Shown one piece after another: positions 33,623 through 41,657 of a stretch of 64,000 nt of DNA. The notes beneath the pieces were generated by a model. That model was not told where the DNA came from. It made no database searches and saw only the letters and a program-made list of their open reading frames with translations. Source of the DNA: Paramacrobiotus metropolitanus. Its lineage: Eukaryota > Tardigrada > Eutardigrada > Parachela > Macrobiotidae. The position numbers and the translations under genes were made by a program. The DNA lies in assembly GCF_019649055.1 (NCBI RefSeq), contig NW_026570272.1, positions 620,001 through 684,000 of the forward strand, read 5' to 3'. Numbering within the stretch: position 1 is the stretch's first letter; every line of letters begins with the position of its first letter.

Positions 33623-34716
33623 ACGATGATCACGCGGGTATCAGCAGACGTAATAACAGTTCCGGTGTACGAAGTGAAAAGCCCGAGTTAAACTCGCCAT
33701 CACACCGCGTCTCGCACTCTGGCCTCAACACTACCACTTCAGCGCAGCTCAATGCGACTTCCGGCACTGCTGCATATAATCCTTACATGTTCATGCAGGC
33801 ACCTTCACAGAAGATTGTTAAAATCCCAGAGTTTAAAGGGGATAAAACAGAACGAGTAGAAAACTTCATAGCTCGGTATGAAGAGATTGCGTTTATTAAC
33901 GGATGGTCTGATGATTTTATGGTTGCTGGTTTGGTGCAAGCTCTAAAAGGGAGGGCTGGAGATTTTTATGACAACGTGCGTAAACAGTACGTAGGACGCC
34001 TTTCGTTCTCAGAGTGGAAAATTAAGCTAATGGAAAAGTTTTATGAGCACGATCGTGAGTTAGTCGCTTCTCAAGATCTAGCTTCTCGGTATTATAAACC
34101 GCAAAAAGAGAGTATCGATGATTACTATCAGGCGGTTATGGATTTAATCGCGGACTGCGGATGCGTGTTTACTCCGGTAATGCAGGTTAATTACTTGGTT
34201 AATGGTCTGCGTACGCTACCTGAATTGTATACTTTGGTTGCGACTAATATGCCATTGACACCTGCAAACTTCCTCCTGCAAGCACGTAACTGTAGCCGCA
34301 TTCTCGCGCAGAAAACCAGCGATGCTGCAGTGGGAATTCAGTCACAGTTGCATGTCAGTGATCATTTCAATAGGAATCGCCATAGGCGCAGTTCGTTCTC
34401 AGAACGGTCGACGGGTGATTTAATCTCATTCTCAGAAACCGAGCAGCAGAATAGCAGGCCAACTGATTCAGGGACTAATCAAGGGACAAGTCGACCGCCC
34501 ACCCCCAGCAACATAACTTGCTGGACGTGTGGAGAAAAAGGCCATGTAAGCCCCAGCTGTAAGTGGTATCAGGTCGACCCGGCCAAACTTCCGCCGTCTG
34601 TGCGCGAGTACCAGGTGCAGCGTCGACAACGCCGCGAGTCATTACGCGATAGCGCAGATAATGCGGGCAGCCGCCCACCGAGTGCGGGACCGCCAAAAAA
34701 CGGGAGCCGACAGTAG
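33553..34716 (+). CDS. Gag capsid-nucleocapsid frame with CCHC knuckle
   Basis: The frame is open from 33553 with a first ATG at 33787. After a Ser/Thr-rich linker comes a capsid domain of the gypsy gag type (IPEFKGDKTERVENFIARYE, later ALKGRAGDFYDNV and YYKPQKESIDDYYQAVMDL). A basic Ser/Arg stretch and one zinc knuckle CWTCGEKGHVSPSC follow. It forms the particle and binds the genomic RNA. The stop TAG at 34714-34716 is 12 bases past an A_AAA_AAC slippery heptamer that leads into pol. Translation must enter either by a -1 shift from the first frame or at the ATG at 33787. Confidence 0.88.
   Translation: MAIKFSRQIRQVFSSRDDETASVDDDHAGISRRNNSSGVRSEKPELNSPSHRVSHSGLNTTTSAQLNATSGTAAYNPYMFMQAPSQKIVKIPEFKGDKTERVENFIARYEEIAFINGWSDDFMVAGLVQALKGRAGDFYDNVRKQYVGRLSFSEWKIKLMEKFYEHDRELVASQDLASRYYKPQKESIDDYYQAVMDLIADCGCVFTPVMQVNYLVNGLRTLPELYTLVATNMPLTPANFLLQARNCSRILAQKTSDAAVGIQSQLHVSDHFNRNRHRRSSFSERSTGDLISFSETEQQNSRPTDSGTNQGTSRPPTPSNITCWTCGEKGHVSPSCKWYQVDPAKLPPSVREYQVQRRQRRESLRDSADNAGSRPPSAGPPKNGSRQ
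33586..33592 (+). promoter_or_regulatory. Candidate -1 slippery site between the gag frames
   Basis: G TTT TTA is in the zero-frame register of the first gag frame and inside the 70-base overlap. The -1 frame is open from 33553. The heptamer departs from strict X_XXY_YYZ at its first base, so the call is tentative. Confidence 0.35.
34695..34701 (+). promoter_or_regulatory. Gag-pol -1 frameshift site A_AAA_AAC
   Basis: The heptamer AAAAAAC is in the gag register (cca aaa aac), 12 bases before the gag stop. After a -1 slip the codons CGG GAG CCG ACA GTA run straight into the pol frame. A AAA AAC is one of the canonical -1 signals used by retroviruses and some retrotransposons. I did not identify the stimulating structure. 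Confidence 0.85.
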
Positions 34717-37700
34717 TGGGAGGTGTAGCTGTCGGTACGCTAGAATTACCTCTTAGTGAGAAGGATGCTAGTTATAATGCAGTGCCGGGAGGTACAGGTT
34801 ACCGAAAATTTTCGGATTACCGTGGGTCAGCTAACGCTGCTGCTAGCACGGAACTTCCGGCGACAGTGAGTGCTGTTGAACGGCTTGAGACTGATATTCC
34901 TATCATAGCACAGCATTTCCGGTTTAACGTTACAGTTAACGGGTACGATGTTCCCGCGCTAATAGATACTGGTTCAGATTTCTCGCTAATTTCCGAAGCG
35001 TTTTGTGATCAACAAGGAATCGTATATAATGATCTTATACGAAGCGGCAGTCCGCTGTATATGCGCGGCATTACGGGTAAGGTGCAACCACTAACATTGT
35101 ACACTATAGTAAATGTTAAGTTTTTGAACGCAACGTATGCGCACGCCGTATTTGTCGCGGACATTCAGCAGCAGTTTTTATTGGGAATGGAATTTTTTAT
35201 ACGGAAACCTAAATGTGTAGACCTGTTAAAAGCTAACATACTGCCGAATGATTGTGTAGAACAGACGATTCAGTGGGTGGACATTCAATGGGACGACAGG
35301 TGCAGTCTTTCGTCCGTTGCGATTTCCCAGTTTTTAACTGAAGTGTATGCTTGCCCATACTTACAGGGATATAAGATTATGGTTATCCCGCCCCACGAGA
35401 ACATTAAGTATGCCGTCATTCACTGGAATGGTTGTCTGAATTCGGCTGAAGCCGCAATTACGCGCAATGCTATCGAGGCGTTTTCACTGATAAACAGTCT
35501 GAAAGCTACTGTTACTATGAGTTCTTTTAAACGTCAGCAACAGTCTTTCCCTAAAGTAGACGTTCAGCAAAAACATGTCGTGTTTAGCGCAGAAACTGTC
35601 GACAAGGCGTCGGGCTGGGATAACGACATAGCGGGTGAACTTCCGCTAGACTCGAGCACCAATAAGGTAGAGCCCGTAGTGCATTCTAAACCCGTCCGTA
35701 CTTATGCGACGCATTCGGTGACTATCCCGCCGCGTAGCGCTGTATTTTTCCACGCAAAACCTAGAGTAAAGGTTAAGCAGCAGCGGTGCGTATTTTTTCA
35801 GAATGAGGTACTGTCCAATCACTTAACGGTAGCCATACCGAATTCCGTTGTCAACGTATTCGAAAACCGTCTGGACTTATTTGTGGTAAACCCTAATGAC
35901 AATCCTCGTATAATACGTAAAGGTACGCTCGTAGGGACTATCGAGTCGTACGAAGAAGACCTCGATCTGACGTGTTGTACGGGTGACGTTGGCACATTTA
36001 CAGATGAAGAAAATTTGGAATTTGAAGAAGCATTGAAAACCGTAAATATTAATTCTTCTTTAAACGCTGAACAGCGAGAGCGCATAATGCGAATACTCCG
36101 CTCACAGCGCGGACTGTTTCCGACGAAACGTAAACCGTACGGTCAGACGGACTTCAATGCGCATACAATCGACACCGGTGACTCTAAGCCGTTTAAATCC
36201 GCTCCGCGGCGGACATCGTGGCACGGCAGAAAACTTATACAAGACGAGGTCGACAAAATGTTAGAAAAAGGTATAATACAAAAGTCGCGCTCGCCTTGGA
36301 GTTCACCGGTTGTAATTGTTCAAAAGCCAGGAGGTAGAGGCGTACGGTTCTGTATCGATTTTAAGCAGCTAAATTCGCTGACACGTAAAAACGTGTACCC
36401 ATTGCCGCTACCGGAGGATTTGCTGGAAGCTGTCGGCAATAGTAGTTGGTACAGCAGCATCGACTGCTATTCGGGTTTCTGGCAAATACCGGTCGCTCCC
36501 GAAGATCAACCGAAAACTGCGTTCACAACCCAAGACGGCTTGTACGAATTTCTTCGTATGCCGTTCGGGTTGTGCAATGCACCAGCAACATTTCAGCTTA
36601 CAATGGACACTATACTAGGTGCACTGAAATGGACCATGTGTCTTGTGTACATAGATGATATTATTATATTTGCTAACAGCTTTGAGGAGCACGCTGATCG
36701 GTTAGAAACCGTTCTCCAAGCGATCAGCAGTGCCGGGTTAACCATTCAGCCCGCTAAATGTTCGTTTGCATACAACGAAACTAAGTTTTTAGGGCACATT
36801 ATCGATTGTCACGGCATACGTACGGACCCAGAAAAGATTGCCGCAATTGAGCGTTTTCCGGTTCCCAAGTCCGCAACCGATATTAAGTCATTTCTAGGTT
36901 TGGCTAGCTATTACAGGAAGTTTATAAAAGGGTTCTCGCATATTGCGGATCCATTGTACGCGTTAACGCGAAAAGATATCGATGTCAAGACGGGATGGAA
37001 TGCAGTACATGATAAAAGTTTTGCTACGTTGAAAAATGCTCTGACCACTGCACCGGTGCTAGCACGCTTCGACCCAAGTCGACCAACTGTCATCGAATGT
37101 GATGCTTGTGGGCACGGGGTAGGTGCCATATTGTCGCAAGACGGGCACATTGTAGCATGCGCTAGTCGTACGTTATCAAATCATGAACGTAACTACCCGA
37201 TTACAGAGAAGGAGTGTTTAGCGGTAGTCTTCGCTGTCACTAAGTTTAGGCATTACATTGAGTTCACCAGTTTCACGGTGAGAACCGACCATCAAGCTCT
37301 GGTATCGTTGTTAAAAACGCGGGGAACTAATCCGCGATGCGTACGATGGGCTTTGTGGTTAAGTGCGCTTGACATGACTGTAGAATACAGGAAAGCGTGT
37401 TTACACGGCAACGTCGACTGTTTAAGTCGTTTTCCGGTCGATGCAGCAGCACCTGAGGAAGAAATTGATCTTCCTCCCGTATCTCACAGTATGGGCTTAG
37501 TTAACTGCCAAAGTGTACATCTTACTGCAGTTGCTGCTAGCACATGCATAGGCGATGCTGATGTGGACTTACAAGACTACGAGTATCTCCGGGCAGAACA
37601 GGCAAAGGATGTACGTCTTCGGACGATTATTGAGGACATGGCGAACGGTCAGTCTGAGAATAACCGCTGGTACAAGGCAGATTACTGTATTAAACATGGC

Positions 37701-39011
37701 GTACTTTATCGCTATAAGCGGTACTTAACCAGCAAGCACTGCTGTTTTGTGGTACCTGGTCAGCTTAGAGCAGAAATTCTGAAAGCATGTCATGACTTAC
37801 CCATTACGGCGCATATGGGATTTCGGAAAACGTGGGACCTTATAGTTCCACGATTCTGGTGGCCGGGTATGCATAAGTACGTAAAAGAATACGTAGAAAG
37901 TTGTGACGAATGTCAGGCCCGCAAACTGTCAAAACTAAAGGCACAAGGCGAAATGCAGCATATGCCGATACCTGCGCCTTTTCATACGGTAGCGATGGAC
38001 ATCCTTGGTCCATTTCCGGCAACATGCCGTAAAAACCGTTATGTTGTTGTGGCGATCGACCATCTCAGTCGTTTTGTCATTGCTCAACCGATTCCGAATG
38101 ACACCGCAGCAGTCGTAGCTGAATTTTTTGTAGAGCACGTTATTTTCAAGTACGGTACCCCTTTCAAGTTACTGACTGACCGCGGTACACATTTTCGAAA
38201 CGATCTGATCGAAAAAGTCACCGAGCTCATAGGGCTAAAGCACGTCGCCACAACGGCGTATCATCCGCAAGGAAACGCACTATGCGAACGGCAGATGGGT
38301 CCTATCTCGCAAGCGATTTCGATGTTCACTAGTGACAATCAAAAGGACTGGGATTTGTACGTGACGTCGGTGGTTTTTGCGCATAATGCGGTGGAACAAA
38401 CAACCACTCGATTCACACCGTTTTACTTGCTTTTCGGTCGAGAAGCGAACTTCCCGTTTGATACTATTTTTAAGACATGTGAACCATCACGGTACGGGGG
38501 CTATCCCGATTATGTACAGCAGCTAGCAGACCGGATGTCACGATCGTACGATCTTGCGAAATCTAGAATAGAATTACAGCAAAGCCGCGATGCCTCGCGT
38601 ATTGACGAACACCGAAAAGCAGTGTCATTTGAACCGGGACAGTTAGTGAAAGTTCGAAACTATTCACGTAAAGTCGGAGTCAATACTAAGTTAACACCAA
38701 AGTACAAATTTCCGTATGAAGTTGTAATCAAATGTAGTGATAACGTATATTTACTAAAGCCAATGTTTAAAACCCGGCGGCGTGCTAAGCCGGATACAGT
38801 GAATGTTAAGCGCATTCAACCGTACATTCAGAGGAGTACTGATAAGACAGTCGAGACACAACAAGAGAACTCTCAGTCAGAAGATTGGGAAGTTGCTGAC
38901 AGTGACTCAGACGTAGCTAAGCGGGAACGTTGCGATAGGCAAGATCGGTATAATTTGCGTCCCAGACGGCTCATCACACGAGATTATCGTGGAGTGCACA
39001 CAACGCAGTGA
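34701..39011 (+). CDS. Retrotransposon Pol: protease, RT, RNase H, integrase
   Basis: Residues are numbered from 34716. The aspartic protease carries DTGSD (D84). Reverse transcriptase has SPWSSPVVIVQK, FCIDFKQLN and YIDD (645-648). RNase H has CDACGHGVGAIL (D796) and VRTDHQAL. The integrase zinc domain (H..H..C..C) runs through AHMGFRKTWDLI and CDECQARK. The catalytic triad D1095, D1155, E1191 has spacing 59 and 35, the standard DD35E. A C-terminal KLTPKYKFPYEV segment looks like a GPY/F-type module. Pol copies the RNA and inserts the cDNA. The frame has no ATG of its own and depends on the -1 slip at 34695. There are no interruptions over 1,431 codons. Confidence 0.95.
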   Translation, partial: REPTVVGGVAVGTLELPLSEKDASYNAVPGGTGYRKFSDYRGSANAAASTELPATVSAVERLETDIPIIAQHFRFNVTVNGYDVPALIDTGSDFSLISEAFCDQQGIVYNDLIRSGSPLYMRGITGKVQPLTLYTIVNVKFLNATYAHAVFVADIQQQFLLGMEFFIRKPKCVDLLKANILPNDCVEQTIQWVDIQWDDRCSLSSVAISQFLTEVYACPYLQGYKIMVIPPHENIKYAVIHWNGCLNSAEAAITRNAIEAFSLINSLKATVTMSSFKRQQQSFPKVDVQQKHVVFSAETVDKASGWDNDIAGELPLDSSTNKVEPVVHSKPVRTYATHSVTIPPRSAVFFHAKPRVKVKQQRCVFFQNEVLSNHLTVAIPNSVVNVFENRLDLFVVNPNDNPRIIRKGTLVGTIESYEEDLDLTCCTGDVGTFTDEENLEFEEALKTVNINSSLNAEQRERIMRILRSQRGLFPTKRKPYGQTDFNAHTIDTGDSKPFKSAPRRTSWHGRKLIQDEVDKMLEKGIIQKSRSPWSSPVVIVQKPGGRGVRFCIDFKQLNSLTRKNVYPLPLPEDLLEAVGNSSWYSSIDCYSGFWQIPVAPEDQPKTAFTTQDGLYEFLRMPFGLCNAPATFQLTMDTILGALKWTMCLVYIDDIIIFANSFEEHADRLETVLQAISSAGLTIQPAKCSFAYNETKFLGHIIDCHGIRTDPEKIAAIERFPVPKSATDIKSFLGLASYYRKFIKGFSHIADPLYALTRKDIDVKTGWNAVHDKSFATLKNALTTAPVLARFDPSRPTVIECDACGHGVGAILSQDGHIVACASRTLSNHERNYPITEKECLAVVFAVTKFRHYIEFTSFTVRTDHQALVSLLKTRGTNPRCVRWALWLSALDMTVEYRKACLHGNVDCLSRFPVDAAAPEEEIDLPPVSHSMGLVNCQSVHLTAVAASTCIGDADVDLQDYEYLRAEQAKDVRLRTIIEDMANGQSENNRWYKADYCIKHGVLYRYKRYLTSKHCCFVVPGQLRAEILKACHDLPITAHMGFRKTWDLIVPRFWWPGMHKYVKEYVESCDECQARKLSKLKAQGEMQHMPIPAPFHTVAMDILGPFPATCRKNRYVVVAIDHLSRFVIAQPIPNDTAAVVAEFFVEHVIFKYGTPFKLLTDRGTHFRNDLIEKVTELIGLKHVATTAYHPQGNALCERQMGPISQAISMFTSDNQKDWDLYVTSVVFAHNAVEQTTTRFTPFYLLFGREANFPFDTIFKTCEPSRYGGYPDYVQQLADRMSRSYDLAKSRIELQQSRDASRIDEHRKAVSFEPGQLVKVRNYSRKVGVNTKLTPKYKFPYEVVIKCSDNVYLLKPMFKTRRRAKPDTVNVKRIQPYIQRSTDKTVETQQENSQSEDWEVADSDSDVAKRERCDRQDRYNLRPRRLITRDYRGVHTTQ

Positions 39012-39147
39012 TATTTTAGCCATGGGGTTCGTTATATTTAGCCGTGCTTGCACGAATCTCAGCTGTCCTGCTAGTTGGTAGCATTCGTTAGTTGAACGTT
39101 AATTTATGATATATTTTGTTCTGAATCTATCGTAGATACATATTCAC

Positions 39148-39149
39148 AG
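39148..39149 (+). promoter_or_regulatory. Splice acceptor candidate before accessory frame 1
   Basis: TACATATTCACAG ends at 39149, 20 bases before the first ATG of the accessory frame. The pyrimidine tract is modest. Confidence 0.35.
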
Positions 39150-39169
39150 TGAGTGGCCTAGTTAGCGTG

Positions 39170-39553
39170 ATGGGATCGCGAAACAATTCGGACATTTTTC
39201 CGTGTGCTGCGTGCAGGGCAGCGATCCACGCTCGATTCCAGTTTTCGGGTCAACTGGTGACGGATAGCTGCACGCACACGCAATTTGACCAGGTTTATTT
39301 CCGTGCGCTGGAGTCCGTCTCTGACGAAAACACGCGTTATGCGATTATCGCCGCCGCTTCCAACATTCCAGCAGGGTTTCAGCGTTTGGCTGAGAACTAC
39401 GTGTACGCTGATAAAGCACTGCAAGCATTTGTAGATGATTGTGCAGCAGTTTTTCCTACCATCCGCGAAGAAGCACGTAATCTCCGCCCGCAAGAGCGCT
39501 TCGAATCGCTGTTTCTGCGCGAGGAGGTACGTGGGAAGTATAATTTAGAGTAG
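39170..39553 (+). CDS. Retrotransposon accessory protein 1, unknown (127 aa)
   Basis: This frame begins 158 bases after the pol stop with ATGGGATCGCG. I do not recognise the protein. It has a Cys-rich N-terminus (PCAACRAAIHARF, then DSCTH), which could bind zinc. The middle is Ala/Glu-rich and helical (ENTRYAIIAAASNIPAGFQR) and the C-terminus is charged (RFESLFLREEVRG). No signal peptide or membrane segment, so it is not an env glycoprotein. Position, codon use and an intact frame in a young element suggest it is expressed, probably from a spliced message. A nucleic-acid-binding or regulatory role is a guess. Confidence 0.65.
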   Translation: MGSRNNSDIFPCAACRAAIHARFQFSGQLVTDSCTHTQFDQVYFRALESVSDENTRYAIIAAASNIPAGFQRLAENYVYADKALQAFVDDCAAVFPTIREEARNLRPQERFESLFLREEVRGKYNLE

Positions 39554-40001
39554 TTGTTGCTGCGTTTTCACGTTTGGTGCGCAGTCTGCGATAAACAACC
39601 GACGCATAATTTGTTTTTCGTGTTCAGTTGATAATAAGTAATGTAATGACTAACTGTAAGGAAGCAATCGGGTTGCCGCGTGAGTAACACGAGAACTGCG
39701 CATATTGCGAAATGCAGCCAGCGTTCGACGCAAGTGAATCACGCAGCAGCGCCTTACTTTTTAGCCTGGGACTACTAGACTCCGGTGCGCAGAAAATGCG
39801 AAAAAGTTTTTAAAGTTTAGTGAACATTCGTACGTGTGCTGCGCTTACGCGGTATAGCTCGCCATTTTGGCGCTTGGCACCTAAGGTTTTGAGATATTGT
39901 CCGGAAAGATAAGCGTCTCGCTCTATGCGTGCTCTCGCAGTAATTGCGCTGGACGCTTATAATGCTGTTTTATTCTACAGCACGGCACAACGCGCTCGGG
40001 G
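39554..40001 (+). other. Gap between accessory frames
   Basis: No frame of note. A stem pairing ATAAGCGTC with GACGCTTAT lies at about 39919-39962. The stretch ends in TGTTTTATTCTACAG at 39966-39980, an acceptor-like pyrimidine tract and AG. Confidence 0.45.
39966..39980 (+). promoter_or_regulatory. Splice acceptor candidate before accessory frame 2
   Basis: TGTTTTATTCTACAG is a good animal-type acceptor placed 51 bases before the first in-frame ATG (40032). Paired with the leader donor at 32772 it would give a subgenomic mRNA for accessory frame 2. Confidence 0.5.
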
Positions 40002-40031
40002 TTGCTTCCCCTGCCGCAAGTGGACGCGTTG

Positions 40032-41180
40032 ATGGAGGTGGGACTCGGCAGCATGCCCAACATATACATGCGCGGACTGGCAATCATGATGCAGAAGCAG
40101 CGTGAGAAGCAAAACCCTCCGCCGCCGCCGCCGGTCTACATGCCTCCGCCATTTGTAGTGCCGTCCCTGACTGTAACTCCAGCCTGGAAAGGAGGCTTAC
40201 TTCCGCGGCCGGTAGCAATGAGTCTTCTGCCTACCCCGTCTCAGCAGTTGGCAGCAGTGTACAACGCGGCCAATGTCGTACCGGCGCAACAGCCTGAGCC
40301 CGGGAGTGCGGTGTTGTCGGCCGTCACCACAGTGTCATCTAAGTCCGGAAGCGCAAATACAACGGCCGCCGCCAACTCGTCAGCACAGCCACCAGATGGA
40401 CGCGGTCCACCCATGCCGTGGCTTCTGCGCGACATGCGAATGGATGATTACTGGGATTTTCTTAATGATTTGTCGCTCACCGATGAAGAATACGAGGACA
40501 TGTACCGATTTCCCGTCGTACCCGGAGATCCACGCGTGGTGCGGTGGTACATTGGCCCACCTACCCTGTTGGAACATCAGTACAACGGGTATCCATTTCA
40601 CTACAGTGGCAGCCGCTCGCTTCCGGCCGACTCCACCCTCCGCGAGTGGGTTCGCATTCATCATGCGTTTGTCTCCGGCAATGCCGAGAAGTATCTCGCC
40701 CTGGCCCGCCGTATCAAGATCGTCGCACGGTTTGCACCGCTATTGGCACGCATGATCTTGCAACTGCCAGTCCCTGCCGGCAGCCACACCGCACTGGAGA
40801 TTGCCGCACAACAACACTTCCCCATTCCAAGTAACATCGGGGTGAAGCCGGCACCTGTTTATTATGAGCCTTGGGACGGATTCGGATTCTTCTACGCTGT
40901 CCCCAATCCGACTACATCGGAAGAAAGTGGCCCCGTGTATGTGAATGTTGACTACGAGAATTACATTCCGTTAGTCTTGCGTAACCTTCCGCTGAGCGAC
41001 ATCCGGCTTCAAGCCGCGGAGCACCGACGAAAAACCGAAGAGCAGCGAGGCGATTCTGTGTCAGAAGAAATGTTGGTCGACGCGCAGGATGAACAAGCTC
41101 ATAACAGTGGCGACGCGGAGATGTCGGGAACACCGGAAGATGCAGAGAAAGAGGACCTTGGCGCGGAGGATCCGAAATAG
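40032..41180 (+). CDS. Retrotransposon accessory protein 2, unknown (about 382 aa)
   Basis: The frame is open from 40002; I start at the first ATG (40032, GTTGATGG). No family recognised. Order: a Met-rich amphipathic start, a poly-Pro tract (PPPPPPVYMPPPF), and a low-complexity Ala/Ser region. Then comes a folded-looking core rich in Trp/Tyr (MDDYWDFLNDLSLTDEEY, VVRWYIGPPTLLEHQYNGY, VYYEPWDGFGFFYAVPN), followed by a strongly acidic tail (EDAEKEDLGAEDPK). No signal peptide or membrane segment. GC content is higher than in the neighbouring host DNA. It sits where env would be, 155 bases before the 3' LTR. The acidic tail and Pro-rich start are compatible with a chaperone-like or transcriptional role, but I have no evidence for either. 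Confidence 0.7.
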   Translation: MEVGLGSMPNIYMRGLAIMMQKQREKQNPPPPPPVYMPPPFVVPSLTVTPAWKGGLLPRPVAMSLLPTPSQQLAAVYNAANVVPAQQPEPGSAVLSAVTTVSSKSGSANTTAAANSSAQPPDGRGPPMPWLLRDMRMDDYWDFLNDLSLTDEEYEDMYRFPVVPGDPRVVRWYIGPPTLLEHQYNGYPFHYSGSRSLPADSTLREWVRIHHAFVSGNAEKYLALARRIKIVARFAPLLARMILQLPVPAGSHTALEIAAQQHFPIPSNIGVKPAPVYYEPWDGFGFFYAVPNPTTSEESGPVYVNVDYENYIPLVLRNLPLSDIRLQAAEHRRKTEEQRGDSVSEEMLVDAQDEQAHNSGDAEMSGTPEDAEKEDLGAEDPK

Positions 41181-41321
41181 GTGTCATTGTCTCTCACTGA
41201 CGATTGTATTTTAAGGGCGCGATGTCTAGTTATTTTTCGAAATTTTCGCAACATGAATACGTATCATTATAGTTTTCTTATTCTATTACCTTTCTTTGTG
41301 CGGCTGGGGTCCAGCCTTTTC

Positions 41322-41335
41322 GTTCCGGGGGGACG
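41322..41335 (+). other. Polypurine-tract candidate
   Basis: A G-rich run (GGGGGGACG) touches the start of the 3' LTR. The tract is short and starts after pyrimidines, so the exact primer is uncertain. Confidence 0.45.
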
Positions 41336-41653
41336 TGTAACATGGGATGCGCCTTTAGCGTTGTTTAGCGATGATTGGTTCTTTCCAGCGGTAGTTCATT
41401 TCTGTTCATTCCTGTTCGTTAGCGCTGTATTTGTGGGCTATGCGGCTTCGCCGGGCTATGCGATTTTTCAGTCTTGTTTCTCGCTTTTGAATAAAGGTTT
41501 CCTTTGTTTAGAAAGTCGGGATCTGGGACTTTTCGAGTGTTTTTCAGTGGTTTCCGTGCCGATTCATTTAGATTAGGGTGGTATTTGTCAGTGATCACGA
41601 TTTAGCAGTCAGATTTGCCTTCATTTTCCGTTTTATCATTTGTCTCTGTGACA
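41336..41653 (+). repeat. 3' LTR (318 bp)
   Basis: TGTAAC...GTGACA, matching the 5' LTR except for one A/G substitution and one T deletion. Followed by the ATAC duplication (41654-41657). Confidence 0.95.
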
Positions 41654-41657
41654 ATAC

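Larger units (their letters stand above)
32272..41653 (+). mobile_element. Complete, young Ty3/gypsy LTR retrotransposon with two extra genes
   Basis: The element is 9,382 bp: 5' LTR, primer-binding site, leader with a splice donor, three -1-staggered gag/gag/pol frames, two accessory frames, a G-rich tract and the 3' LTR, bounded by ATAC repeats. The domain order protease-RT-RNase H-integrase is that of Metaviridae (Ty3/gypsy). All catalytic motifs are intact. The LTRs differ at only two positions (one substitution, one T indel), so the insertion is recent and may be active. I cannot assign a clade. Confidence 0.93.

Noticed and set aside
41181-41576. 131-codon frame with a hydrophobic segment after accessory frame 2, possible env-like tail
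   Set aside because: It is mostly LTR sequence; the same residues appear from the 5' LTR at 32219-32431.
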